From Trogon surrucura (Eukaryota > Chordata > Aves > Trogoniformes > Trogonidae), in NCBI GenBank assembly GCA_020746105.1, contig CM036618.1:95412122-95476121 (forward strand): a DNA stretch of 64,000 nt, written 5' to 3'. A program made the position numbers and the translations under genes. Shown in pieces: positions 51,913 through 64,000 of the stretch (its first letter is position 1; every line of letters begins with the position of its first letter). Below the pieces are notes generated by a model. It saw only the letters and a list, made by a program, of their open reading frames with translations, had not been told where the DNA came from and did no database searches.

Positions 51913-53155
51913 AAATTTATAGCACCTCCATTTTCTGTGTCTTTACTCCTTCCCTGCTCCCCATGGTTGCAAGTTTGAAGTGTGGGGACATGAAGGGTGG
52001 AAAGGTGAGAGGAGTTGTGCTGGACAGCCACAGGCAAGTCACCTCTTTGACAGAGTACAGATAGTGCTGCAGCCACAGGGTAAGGAGCTAGCATGAGCGA
52101 CCCCTCCTTTGAGTGCTTTAGCAAATCATCAGTACTAAAACAAATTTTCCCATGCCAAATAACTTCTACTGCTACCAAATGCTAATCATCCACCAGAAAA
52201 ACACTCCACTTGTTCTCCACAACCCTTAGTGTGAGGTCTAACTTGTCATACTTAGACCTGATCTCTACCAAGCTCGCATAACTGCATCTAGCCTTTCCCT
52301 GCCAACTCTCCGAGGGGGTCTCTTCTGTGTACTGCAACACCAGCACATGTCTGACTTTGGCTAGGGTGAAGTTTTTCTTGACAATCACTCACTGATAATC
52401 ACAGATTAGCTCCTCTGTGGCCAACGGATGCTCCTCCTACTTTAGATGAGCCTGTTTTGCAGTGCTACCCCTGGGTAAACTTTCCTCACACAAGGATGTT
52501 AGCAGGAGGATGGAGCTGTCCCAGTGAGATGACAGGCTGTATGATCAGCCGTGGTTATTGTGAAAAGCAAAGGCTGAGCTGGAGGACAGGAAAGAAGCTC
52601 ACATGGAAACACCTAAGGAGTTTTGCAGCTAGCATCTCCTTTAGCTTGTAGAAGTAGAGCAAGCAACACGTGGCTGAACAAAACTCCATGAAAATCTGTG
52701 AATCACAACACCTCTGTCATCATAAACCCTGGGGCTCAGTCTCTGGTGCTCAGCAGCTCGTAGAGTTTCCCACCCTGTAGCTGTCTGCTACGCAACTACA
52801 ACGCCCAGTTCACTGGGACAAATCTGAATTGTGAGATGCTGAAAGTGGCTCATCCATGTGTCACAAACGTTAAGCCACAGGAAGAGCACTGTTTTGGTGC
52901 TCTTAACTAGAAGTAGAAAACCCTCAGTGACACAGCTCATTTTCCTCAAAAGCGTCAACACAATCTCATCCATCCCCCCTTGCCTTTTCCCGCCCTGTAT
53001 TCCAACAATGCAGGATAATGAGGATTGAAGGTTTTTACATCTTTTGCAACAGGACACAAGAGAAGTTGGGAGCAGTTCTGACACCCTACCAGGAGTGGCT
53101 GCGCTCTGTGCTCCTTTCCTGGAGCACAGTGTTCACAGGTTGTGTTGTGATGCCT
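51913..53155 (-). pseudogene. Unidentified coding-like tract, decayed, minus strand
   Basis: On the minus strand three open stretches fall in the same reading frame: 53084-52788 (98 codons), 52388-52182 (68 codons) and 52178-51879 (99 codons, the last part running into the microsatellite). The last two are separated by a single TAG (52184-52182). Between 52787 and 52389 the frame is closed by several stops. The translations, for example SYASLVEIRSKYDKLDLTLR and LLVKSTKTVLFLWLNVCDTW, have ordinary protein-like composition rather than low-complexity sequence. I recognise no family. It may be an old transposon or endogenous-retrovirus relic, a gene copy, or chance. Confidence 0.25.
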
Positions 53156-53175
53156 GTGTCATAATATTGTGACAC
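53156..53175. repeat. 20-nt near-perfect palindrome
   Basis: GTGTCATAATATTGTGACAC is self-complementary except for one T/G pair. It directly follows a TGTGTTGTGATGCCT stretch. No adjoining element was recognised. Confidence 0.45.
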
Positions 53176-56100
53176 TGCAAATTGCTCTCTTCTCCTCAGT
53201 TACGTTTTCAGTACAGAGATGTTTTCACCTTTGCTGCCTGGTAAAAAAATGGATAGGAATCTCTCAAATTGCTGAGAAAAGGAGGGAATTAAAAGGAAAA
53301 AAAATCTCTCCCTGCGGCTAGTGAAAGACAAGAACAAGTAACTGCAACAAACCCTGACATAAAGTCAAATGGCAGTTCGGTAGAAGACTGCTGAGCACTA
53401 GTATACTGACTGTATAGGAAAAATTGATTTCAGGAGGTTACTTACAGTAAACTGAAAACAATATACCATAAGTCAAGGTTGTTTTAATGTTGTGCTCAAG
53501 TGACCAAAGATTTTTGGCTTATTTGCCATTAGATTTTATCTGAGAAAGGTTAATAATAAATCCATTAACAAAAGTGTCTGAAGAGACTTGTTAAGTCAAG
53601 CAGCAATAAACAAAAGGATGTTTTATGACCTAATGTTATTGTTTCACATCCAAGAAAGAACAGACAAGAGAAAATACAGTTTGTCTTGAAACAATAACAG
53701 AAGAAAAACTGAAAAAAATAAATCTCTAAATTAAATGCTTCCAGTTCTTTGGACTACGTGAAGCACAAAGCTTTTCTAATTCACAAATATCGCAGCAGTT
53801 TTCTCTTGTAGCTGCAGTGGTTTGCTTGTTGTTTTGGGTTTTGGTGGGGTTCTAGTTTTTTTTTTTTTAAACAAACCGTCTGACTTCATAAGTGTTATGA
53901 TACCGGACTCAAGTAACAACATGAATACACCTATATTCTTTGCAAATTTAGCTGACTACATTGTTGTTTAAATTATGCTGATATCTGATCTTCTTTTTTT
54001 TTTTTTTACAAAAGAAAGCCATGTATATAAAATCCACAAAGAAGATAATTTTGCCACATAGTGAACACACATGTCCTAACTCTGAGTGGTTTTTAGATCT
54101 CTCAACTGTAATGTCTCCGTAGATATCCACACCAGGCTTTTAGAGCCTTGCTTGGTTTTTGGGAGTGTTAGGGTTCATATCAATAATTATAGCAGTACTT
54201 GCCTAAGTGAGAGTCAAAGCTTTGATGTTAAAATGCTATTTAACATACTTGAAATTTTCATCATAATTAAGTCATACTGATGTGAAATGCTAGTTGGCTT
54301 TATAGGCTTTAATTCTCTGTGAATTTCAGAAAGAGGTTAGCAATGATTTATATTAAGATATCAGTCTAGACCAACCTCCCGGTAGTCAGTGAAGCAATTT
54401 GAGATCTGCAGCACGTTAACCGAGGTTCTTAGATGGGTTATGGTTTGAGTTAAAAATTGAGGCAATTTTCCACTATTGCTTTGATTCTAGATGAAAAATA
54501 TGAGATAGACCACCAGGTAAGAAAATATTTTAGGAAGTAATAGGGAACTTGGAAAAAAAAAAAAAAGTGGAAAACTTCAGTCAAGATGTATGATGCATGG
54601 TCATTTTTTGTAACAGGCTCTCATTTACTTTTAAATCCTTCAAAGATCTGTCAATCTACTTTATCACAGACTTTTGTAGAAGCATTTATGAATGCAGTTG
54701 AAATATCCTGCCACTCATCGAGGAAAATGCCACTGACCATAAGCTGTCATTTGAGTTAATAATAACACTAATAAATCTGAACAGCTTCTTTCATTCTCAA
54801 GCTCTCTCATGTTATCAAATGCATAAACCTTGTAAACTGTCTCAGCCTCCTGTGGATAAACGAATGAAAAAAAACATTCTCTGCTGTAAACCGTACCACA
54901 GATGCATCCCTGGGTCTTCAGCGACAAAGCCAAAATGCTGGAGCTAAGCAAACCATCCTGCCATCATCTCCAGTAACTGCTATTGCAGACAGTTACTAGG
55001 AAGAGAGAGTCTTGGCACAGATTAAGGTTCAATGTAAGTTTTATAAAAACACGTGTCAAGTGTATTTACCAGGGACCTGGTACCTCCGTGTGCACATCAT
55101 GAAATGTGAGTAAATGCTCAGGAAGGGAACCCCCAGTTTGGTCAGAGAGATTGCCTACCTTGGATAGCTGTGAAGTAGGACTGAAGAAGACAGCTTCCTC
55201 AGTGCAGGTACAGCCGTAAGCCACAAAAACAGCACTAAATATTTTGTAGGGTTGATTTCCTTTCTCCCGATTGAAAGGGTTTTGATTTTTTTTTTTCCTC
55301 CCTAAAATTCAACCCTTTGTCTGAAATTATGTCTTCCTTGAACTCCCTGTCATTTAGACATGTATACAGATAAACAGAATGCATTTCCAAAGTGTTTATG
55401 CTGTTGAGTATTCCAAGGAAAATATTTTTTCTAGACCAAAAAATCTAACAATTATGTTGCTATGTAATAATCTCGCCAATAGTCTAACCATCCATACAGC
55501 ATAATTTCCTTTGGGAAGAGAATACACTAGAAAGCAACAAACAAGCAAGAAGCCCAGATCTGCAAATCATTCACAAATACTGCAAGTCAGCTCTGTTATT
55601 TGCAGTAACTCGTTCATTGTTCACACTTTTTTTTTTTTTCACCAAAAAAAGTTTCCTCAATGTTAACAGAAGTATTTATTAAAGCTTACTTCTCATTATC
55701 CCCGTTTCAAGTGTTCAGAAGGGAAATCAGGTGACCATTTGCTCAAACAAAACATTACAAATACCTGAAGGGACCTTAGATAAAAGAGAAGCTGAAAGCT
55801 ATTCCTGGATATTTTCTCAAAGAACAATTCCTAAGGAGCCAACATCTTAAGAGACTGCCAAGATTTTACGATGAACGTGACAATGATGAATTTTAGGTTG
55901 TGAATAAGGGCATAGAAAGAGACACTGCCTCTGCCATATTAAAACACAAAGTTCTGCAGTCCTTATGCCCACCACTTCATAGAGCTAAATGTCACCTAAA
56001 TTAACTTGAAAAAAACCCTAAATTTCTAGTAAATGCAGCTTAGAAAGTGTGTATGAATAAAATGATTATTCATAATATCATTTGGAGGAAACCTTCAGTA

Positions 56101-59100
56101 CCTTAATAACAGATTATGAATAACCTCTAAAAATCTAGCTTTCCACCTCTCTCTTCTGCACAGTTCTGTGTTCTAGCATCAAAATTCCAGAGCTCTGTCA
56201 GAATCCTATACAGCAGGATAGGATTCTGTGCTCTGTAGAAACTATTTTTACCAAGAGCCTCTAAGACTTACCCTTTATTTCCTACTCTGGACTCCTGACT
56301 GGGGTGCAGCCAAACCCTAGGTAAAGAAGTTTACCTCAGTTTATACTTAGCTTATTTCAGTCCACTGTAACGCAAATGAGCAAATGACACATATCTTCAC
56401 ATCTGGAGAGCAATCTAGACCTTCCCAAACAAGGCTGTGGAAATAATGCACTAAAAACAAGGAGACTTTACTGTGCAATGCTGTGTTCTGCAAACAGATG
56501 ACAGCAATTGTGCCACAGTCACAATGGACATGCAGAACTTTTGTGAAGCCAAACACTAAAGAACATGAAAGACAGCACCTGGGGAATGCAGCTTTTGTGA
56601 ACATAATATCATTTCTAGTCTGCCAGAAAATAGCATAAATTTGAGAACAAGTGTATACACCCATCCTGGATTCCATCCATAAAACACAGGCAACCTGCTT
56701 CACAACTTTCACAAGTCAAAGGGAAAACTCTCATTGGTTTCAGCAGGCTTTAGAAGAAACTAATCAAAACATCTGACTTAAAATACTGCTAGGATGTTTG
56801 CATTTTCTGATAAGGAAACTTACAATGTCGAAATACTGGTCAGAGGAAAAAATAACATCCTTGTTAACTTCCCTCTGTTAGTTTGAAACCACGTTTTGTA
56901 ATAATCAGATAGACGCCTTCACTGATTTCTTAGGGCCACAAAGAAGCCCCTTAAGTATAAACAGAATATACGTATTCATCTATCCAAAATCATGTTCAGT
57001 GATAGCTCCTTACATGTGACATCATCACAACTGAGACAAAAATTATGTGATTTGTTTTTAAAATTCATACCTGTCTAACAGCAAGGCATCACAGTCTTTC
57101 ACAGCTCAGAATAGAAAGTGTTTATTCAATCAAGAGAACATAATACAAACAAGTGGGAAAGAGGAGGAGAAGAAATTAATTGAATTCATTAATAAGAAAA
57201 GTGATGCCTGGCATAGTGAAAAGCATGGTAGACACCGTTCCATCCAGGAGTCATTGCATATGTGTTTGTTTTGTTCTCTGCTAAAGAACAAGAGTAATAA
57301 GGGTCAAAGGGGCTTTGGATAAGGGCTTTTCTTCATGATGCAAAACATTAGAAACAGAGAAAAGTTTCCTCACAGTTTCCTTCTCTGTGGAGCTTCTTTC
57401 CCCACCACATCTTGCCACTCTCTTTGCCTTCCTCAGCCTTTCTTTTGATCTCTGAGCACATTTCCCAGACTGTTTCCGTCAGTCACTGTTACCAGAGCAG
57501 CAGCTGCACGGAAACGTCCACAGAATTATTTTATGCTGAAAAAACACCTGCTTAATATATCTGAAAGCTGCAGGAACATTATTGGTGAGGAAATGTTGCC
57601 CTATTGTCTGCCTGCCTGCTATTCCACCTCTCCTAAGGTAGATGGTTTTGTGGGATGCTGCAGAGCTTGTTGCCTGATTGCTGATACAGTGAGAACCGGC
57701 AGACTCAGAAGTCTTCCTCTCATTTGAAGTGAAAGTCAGTTTGGATTGGTTTTGATATTTTTAGCTGGGACAAGGCATGGCATTTGACCTGAAAGTATGT
57801 TCATCTTCTAATTCCTTTTCTGGAATGGGCTTTTTGCAAAATAAAACCAGTGTGACTAGGGATAAACTGAGGGAAAAGAGCATTTTAGAATGATGGGATA
57901 TCTGCCAACTGATCATATTAGGTGAGCTAATGGTATTGATGAACTTATGCTTTCTCCAAAAAACACACTTGGTTAGGGAAGTTCTCTCTCTGACTACACA
58001 CCTGTGATCCAACTCACTGATACACCCACTATAAAACTAGAGTGTCCCAGAGAAACTTAGAGAATGAGAAAAAAACAGGTTGGGGTATGCTTGGGTTTAA
58101 GAGCATGTTGTGTGGAGAATTTAACTACAATCCAAGAGTCAGGGGAGCAAAGCTGATGAAGAGCTGACAATTGTATATGACTTTAATTTCAGCTAAAATT
58201 AAACATAATCTTTCCTGAATTAGTTTCAGCTGTAAACTCCGTCCAACCACACTTCTCCTCCTGCTGCCCTGGAATAACTCCTCATTTGTCTTTTAATTTT
58301 TAAAAACATCTCAAACCTGGCATCTATAATCCTGCTACCAGATCATTCAAAAAACATGCAGCAGAAAGCCCAAACTGCCCCTCTCAGATCTCTCTTCACT
58401 TCTTACTGGGTCCCTGTGTAGGGATGGAAGTTTCCTCTCTCAGTGTTGTGGCATTAGAAAAATTTAAGTGTCCCAGGCAATTTCGAGTCATCCACCCCAA
58501 ACAGTTTCAGGCGAAATATCAAGCCTTTTGAACAGTAATGATGAGGTTGAACATGATCCCAAAGGTCTAATTCTTACTGATATAATGAGGCAGATCAACT
58601 CAACTCAAAAAATACAATGCATGGTTTCAGAAGCTATGCTCCAGGCTGAAATTTGGCATGTCAAGGTCTGAGCCCAGGAGAAAAAAATACATTATCCACT
58701 CTTTGAAAAACAACAAAGATTGTCTCCTATGCATTCATAATAGGAAACAACAAATTAATTTAAATTTAATAAGTCTTGACAGGTCCGTGGGGTTTTGTTA
58801 TTTGTTTGTTTCTAAACTTGATATTAATAAAAATCATGAATGGTTTTTGTTAAAAATATATAGCTGCAAAAAAAAAGCATTATAAGGTGTGACTGATTTC
58901 TGAGAAAAGACCCTCACAAAAAAACTACATTTAATTTCATTGTCTAGAGACTGGATGAGGCTCTCTAGTCAGCCCCAAGTTGCAGGAGCAAAACCAGAGA
59001 ACAATTTTCATTGTATTTGGTTTCAGAGATTAAGTGGTATTTATGGACTGACTAGACCTTGTGGCTGGGCTCTGCAGAGTTCCACTGTACAAAGGAAATG

Positions 59101-59354
59101 GGGGAAAATAAGATAAAGAGCATAAAACATGCCTATAGGTATATTAAAAGTTTAAAACACATCAGCAAGAGTAATCTTGGGGGAAAAAGGGGTGATGTTA
59201 TGGGGTTGGTGTGAATTCAGATGTAGCCAAATCTATAATTAACAGAAGGACAAGTGTCATAACATGGAGGAGTAAGAGACAGCAGAACAGTGTCTTGCAG
59301 AAAAGGGTGGTGGCACCTATTTTGACTTGACTCACTTGACACTGCACTAGGTAC
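53176..59354. other. No gene seen; AT-rich DNA
   Basis: The longest open frame, 56712-56347 on the minus strand (121 codons), shows no recognised domain. T and A tracts occur at 53994-54007, 54554-54566 and 55628-55640. A perfect hairpin at 56199-56228 is listed separately. No RNA gene or CR1 copy was found in this stretch. Confidence 0.6.
56199..56228. repeat. 11-bp perfect hairpin with 8-nt loop
   Basis: CAGAATCCTAT at 56199-56209 pairs exactly with ATAGGATTCTG at 56218-56228 across ACAGCAGG. Flanking bases on both sides share CTCTGT (agCTCTGT before, tgCTCTGT after), hinting at a small inverted or direct duplication event. Confidence 0.6.
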
Positions 59355-59500
59355 AGAGATCACAGAATCACAGAATGTTAGAGGTTGGAAGGGACCTCAA
59401 AGATCATCTAGTCCAACCCCCCTGCCAGAGCAGGATCACCTACAGCAGAGCGCACAGGAACGCGTCCAGGCAGGTTTTGAATGTCTCCAAAGATGAAGAC
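59355..59500 (-). mobile_element. CR1: Short CR1 LINE 3' end, minus strand
   Basis: From ATCACAGAATCACAGAATG at the 3' terminus, the plus strand follows the CR1 reverse complement closely. It includes GGTTGGAAGGGACCTC, GATCATCTAGTCCAACCCCC, CCAGAGCAGGATCACCT and 'ggttttgaatgtctcca', then loses similarity after about 59495. Only some 140 bases remain, all 3' untranslated region and the last codons of ORF2. It belongs to the same subfamily as the copies at 10833, 20488 and 50996 and looks little diverged. Confidence 0.95.
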
Positions 59501-61621
59501 AACAGTTACTTTACTGACAGATAGGGCCATAAGAAATTATTACGACCGTTTACCCACGCAGAAGAGAGGCAGGACAAAACTCTACCCCATGTTCCTGCTC
59601 TTAGTTCTGTAGTTTTCTGTGCAAGAGAGAACATTTGTCACAGGAAAAGACATGTCAACTATCTTTCCTAGTATCAGAGGGTGGCAACACGTCAACCACA
59701 GTTGCTTTTTCAATATTCTGATTTCTCTAATCAGTTATGAAAAAAAGACAAAAATCATTCTGAACACTTGGTTAGGAAAGAAGAGATCTGATTTAACCTC
59801 AGAAAATGACACCACACGTGTAAGTACTAACCACAAGAGTGCTGATCACTGGCATTAGAATTCGTGTTGCTCATTTTCTAAATAGGCATTTACAGGCATT
59901 GTGCTAGCAGCTGAAGGGCGATCATTAGCAGCTCCTGCAACGTGATTCACAGTCCTAAGCCTCCCCCTTTTGCACGTTTCCCCCTCCTCTCCCCCCCAGC
60001 CTGCTGATAACCACATGAATGTCAGAGCCAGCAGACGGAAATCTGTACAAAGAACATGTCTTGGTCCATCCTCACAAAGCCCTGCACACAGCACAAGGGC
60101 CTTATTCTTCCTGAAGTTACGCTATGTATAGCCAGAAGTTAAAGAATACTCTCCACTTTAGCTCATTCACAAGTTCTCCGTACTGCTCCATAGGATTTTC
60201 AGCTATCATTAGTAAATGCTTGAAAACCAACCTAACAACATGAATATCTGGAGAAATAAAATTCAGTTGCTTGGTCTAAACAATGTAAAAGCATAAGTAA
60301 ACCTTTCCACTACTTCTCCTGAGCCAGCCCTCTGAGATACTCTCATTCTCATTTCCCCCACCTCTTTCTACAGCCAGGCTTAAAGTTCAGTGGACATCTT
60401 TAGCATTAACAACTTCAATACAGGGGTGCCAATTAAACACCTTTAAAGACGTCCATATATGAATACATATTTCCAGCAAATTTGCATAAGGGTCTTGCTT
60501 TCCTACTGGTAAAATAGGTGTTCATCTAAAAAATCTATTATCAAAGAAGTGAAGAACGGGAAGAGGTTTTATTCACAAAGACAGGACTGAGAGTGAAGAG
60601 AAATCCTTTCACCTCCAGATCCCCTTCCAAAGTGCCTTCAGAGTGACCTTGTTGACAAAGAAGAGTCCACTCCTGTCTTTTTTTCTTCTCTGAACACATT
60701 TTAGGAGTGTGAAACTTCCCTCTGTGCTGCATGTTGGATTGGAAATCCTGACTACAAGAGCATTACAGGGTAATGATCAGAAATGCCTGACACCAGGAGG
60801 CAGCTGCTGCTCAGATGGATTTCTTGACCTCTGCTGGCTTTCCTGGAGAATTCCCCACAAAATGTTCAAGTTCATCAATTTCCAAGTGCTTTCGGATTTA
60901 ACCAAAAGCCCAATAATCAAATGTGACACACACACTGGAACCACTTACTGAATGTAAATAAATAAACAAAGCATTTGGCAGTATTTCTATCTCTCTTCTA
61001 CCACACCAATACTCTGCTTCTCCTAACTGCTTGATGTAGTTGCTGTGAGTACCAGTGTCAGGACACCTCTGATAACTGAAATAAACCTGGCTATTATAAT
61101 TTTATCTGAACTGCCATCTCCCCTTAAGGATTTAAGGAATTGGGCAATTTACATATATAGCACTAGTCTTTTGACACCTCCATTTAGCATAATTTTTAAA
61201 AACCAAGAAATGGGCAGAGATTAAAAAAAATACTTCTTAACTGAAACATTCAAGTTATAGATTAATTTCAGCATCTGTTTTTTTGGATCCTTTAGGAAGG
61301 TCATGCCAGAAACACTTCAGACTATGAGGTAATCAGAAAACATGCTACCAGCATGTTACATCAAACATTTTGACGCAGACAAAAAACTTTCACAGGCCTT
61401 TCAGAAGCCGATGTTACTAAAAATGTTATCTACCTAGTCAGCAAGACTTCTGTTACTAAAGTTTGGGGATCTGACAGAACTCTACGTCAATTCATGTATT
61501 GTTCAGACTATTCCATGACTCATAAGCTTAGCAAGGGACAGCTGCAATGATACGACTGCTAAGGTACAATTAGTATCTCATTCAAAGGTTATTACTCCAA
61601 GTTATTTATTACACAGTAACA
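59501..61621. other. No gene seen; AT-rich DNA
   Basis: Open frames stay under about 81 codons and are unrecognised. A pyrimidine tract (CCTCCCCCTTTTGCACG... to CCCCCCC) runs through about 59957-59998. No exon or RNA gene is recognised. Confidence 0.6.
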
Positions 61622-61648
61622 TTAAGTAATTCTTTTGGAATTACTTAA
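61622..61648. repeat. 11-bp perfect hairpin abutting a CR1 3' end
   Basis: TTAAGTAATTC at 61622-61632 pairs exactly with GAATTACTTAA at 61638-61648 across TTTTG. The next base begins the CR1 3' terminus (CCATAGAATCA), so the hairpin lies directly at the insertion boundary. Confidence 0.6.
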
Positions 61649-61771
61649 CCATAGAATCATTTAGGTTGGAAAGCACTTTTAAGATCATCTGTCCAACTGT
61701 TAACCTAACAATGTGTGGTCCACCTCTAAACCTTGTCCATAAGTATCTTATCTACATGTCTTTAACACGAC
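61649..61771 (-). mobile_element. CR1: Short CR1 LINE 3' end, minus strand, older subfamily
   Basis: Plus-strand reading CCATAGAATCATTTAGG, TTGGAAAGCACTTTTAAGAT, 'catctgtccaactgttaacc' and 'tctacatgtctttaa' is the reverse complement of the 3' end seen in the plus-strand copy at 44036-44608, phrase by phrase. Only about 120 bases of 3' untranslated region remain. The 5' limit near 61771 is approximate. Confidence 0.9.
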
Positions 61772-64000
61772 AGAACAAAAGAGTATGTAAACTGCAGTCA
61801 TGGCAGGGCAGAAGGATTTGTGGGAGCAGGAGGCTCCTGCTGGTGGACCAGATGTCAAAGTACCTTCTTGGTGTAAGACTTGTCATCCGAGATATGTGGG
61901 CATACACAGAGAAAAACTTGGGAAACAGCATAAAAAGCTGCATCGACTCTTGACTGGCACAAGGTAGCCCTAATTTGCAAGGTGGGGTTAGATAAAATAA
62001 AAAAAAATGCAGTTTCATAGTTTTTCATCAAGCTTATCTTCATGCTGCTGGACACAAATCATGAAGTTTTATAATATTCGTTGTGTTTATATATGAAAAT
62101 AACAGTTATTGTGATTTTTGCAGTGTTTTGAAGTATTTACAAAATTTCTAGTAAAACCTAGAAATAATAAGTTTTCAAGTAAGCTAAGGTATAAGGGTTA
62201 TGTATTTTTCCTCAAACTTTTACCCACTCTCCCTAAAAATCAGGAAGACATGCTTCAAATAATCGGAGTAGGTCCCTTAATTACACAGAAATACGGCACC
62301 TCCTGGCACTTCTGACAGTTTGCAGTGTAGTTTCTAGGTGACACAGCTGCCAATTTAATTTCTCCAGTTAAGGCACAAGAGGAGATTCTTAGAAGCATCT
62401 GACCTTTTTGGTACTTATCTAGACTACTACTACTACTTATCTAAACAGAACCTGCTGCTTCTAAACAGAAGCTGCTCGTTCTATTCAATTAGTCCTCTGG
62501 CAAGACATTAACCACATGAAACAGCCTGTGACCCAGAAGGAGAACACCCACAGATACTCTACAACGTTCTTATGATTTGAACAATTCCTCTTCTGTGGTT
62601 CTGGCCATATATAGAAACGGAAACTGACTGAAGTGCCTTTTTAGGACATGGAATCGGGATTTTTTATTTCTTTCCCTGGATTGAGGGCCAAGTGACTTAC
62701 AACAAATCACAGGCAACACTTATTCCCCATTTTTTGGACTAGGTTTAGATGCTGACCTTGACTGATACTGGAGTGTTTAAGTTCTCAAAAATGCTGAAGT
62801 TTTCCAGCTGTCACTGAAAGCAAGTAGAGCTCAGGATACTTTTAACTCAAAAATCTGTATCCTATCTATCTCACCTGGACTACATAAAAAATTAAAGTTA
62901 TTGAAATTCCTTTATTTTTTAAAAAATGTGTATACATGCTTATGTCTTCATGTGATCAGAGCCTCACTTGCCTCCTGAGCAAAAATGAGTAAAGTCTTTC
63001 TTCCTCATCTCACAGCATGGTGTGTCTGAGCTAATTCACATGCCAGAATCAGTACACAGATGGCAGACACTAGAGGCCATGCAAGACTTTACCATTGCTT
63101 GGCTTGCTTTCCCAAGAGCCAAGGGTCCATGTGCAACCCTGTTTCTTCTGGCACCACACAGTCCCTGCTGTCTGGATCCAGTAAGAAGCTGTTGAAAGCT
63201 TCTCTCCAAAGTGAGAAAGCTGGTTTTATGCTGACACCAGATTAGTCCGAGATGAACTGCTGAGCACAAGGCAGCAGAGGATAAAGCTCTTACGTCTGCA
63301 ACTGTAGATTAGGCTTGGTAGGGCAGTGCAAACCAGGGGAAGGAAGGAAAGGAACGTGCAAGAGAAAAGGTGTGCCTAGAGATCTGTGCCTCCGGCAGAC
63401 CTCTGCCTCCCCCACAGCCAAGTGCCAGGGTAGGTGACACTGAAGATGCTGCCCAGGTGAGGAAACTGGATGGATAGAAGAATGCCTGGTGTGCATATAC
63501 AGCACTGAAACTAGCAAATATAAGGTATGAAGAAAAAAAATTTTAAAAAATCACAACTTGTAACTCCGGAGAAAAAGCTGAATGGGTGATCCCACCCAAA
63601 CTTTGGTGGTGGTGTAATTCTATACATGGTACATATGGAAAAGTGTCACTGCTTCATTGGCCAACCTGACAGGACCCTTCCCCCACTCCTGAATGTGAAG
63701 GCAACTATGGATTTTTAGGCTGAATGGCTGCTTAGAGACTGACTGACGTCTGTTGCCGAGACTCTTTTTCCATTGGTTTTGATCTCAGAGACTCCCACAA
63801 CTCAGTTTATTTACCTGTGATTAACGCAATCATTCCAAGCCCACACTGGCAAACCCTTACTATCCCACCTGTAGTTTACAGAGGGCCCTGATCCACAAGG
63901 TCAATACATAGATTTATAGGATTATGGCAACCTAGCCTGATATGCTTGAGAAATTGAGTTCCTATAAGAAAAAGATATTCCCTACCTAGAGGAAAATTTT
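61772..64000. other. No gene seen to window end
   Basis: Open frames are at most about 88 codons, overlap on both strands (for example 61752-62018 and 61855-62055 minus) and are unrecognised. A (CTA)n run at about 62424-62436 and a period-20 duplication at 62440-62479 are the only repeats noticed. Confidence 0.55.
62440..62479 (+). repeat. Two-copy tandem duplication, period 20
   Basis: TCTAAACAGAACCTGCTGCT at 62440-62459 is followed directly by TCTAAACAGAAGCTGCTCGT at 62460-62479. The copies differ at three positions. A short CTA triplet run precedes it. Confidence 0.75.

Noticed and set aside
51409..51922. Plus-strand open frames of 83 and 108 codons
   Set aside because: Antisense shadows of the minus-strand CR1 at 50996-51817; the second runs into the TA microsatellite.
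59957..59998. Pyrimidine-rich tract as a possible promoter or triplex element
   Set aside because: It is short and interrupted, with no CpG island, TATA context or adjoining exon.

Overview
This looks like an AT-rich stretch of a vertebrate nuclear genome, almost certainly a bird. The main evidence is ten recognisable CR1 (chicken repeat 1) non-LTR retrotransposon copies. Several end in the diagnostic ATTCTATG-type 3' repeats and carry the usual CR1 reverse-transcriptase or C-terminal ORF2 protein. The scarcity of other abundant transposon types also fits a bird. The three largest and best-preserved copies (20488-22020, 50996-51817, 10833-11338) resemble CR1 lineages I associate with non-galliform birds, but I cannot fix the order or species by eye.

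Layout. I found no protein-coding gene, rRNA, tRNA, CRISPR array or CpG island. The remaining open reading frames are short, often overlap one another on opposite strands, and show no domain I recognise. CR1 copies on the + strand lie at about 4920-5948 (ORF1-like piece joined to an ORF2 tail), 20488-22020 (reverse transcriptase, the largest), 30285-30620, 43040-43372 and 44036-44608. Copies on the - strand lie at 10833-11338, 16572-16744, 50996-51817 (uninterrupted ORF2 tail), 59355-59500 and 61649-61771. Traces of older amniote repeats (L3/MIR-like) are seen near 27225-27435 and, more weakly, near 4595-4725 and 42465-42560. The rest is unique-looking AT-rich DNA with homopolymer tracts, one TA microsatellite (51818-51912), small tandem duplications and several perfect hairpins.

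Interpretation. The window is best read as intergenic or deep intronic DNA. No set of genes works together here. The CR1 copies are 5'-truncated or internally deleted insertions of different ages; none has both ORFs, so none could move on its own. A few segments have features often seen in conserved non-coding elements or regulatory sites (for example 40441-40640). That cannot be shown from one sequence and needs cross-species alignment. I found no convincing new biological system. The items most worth a second look are the little-damaged reverse-transcriptase copy, the ORF1/ORF2 junction copy, a decayed coding-like tract on the - strand at 51920-53084, and several perfect hairpins or palindromes.
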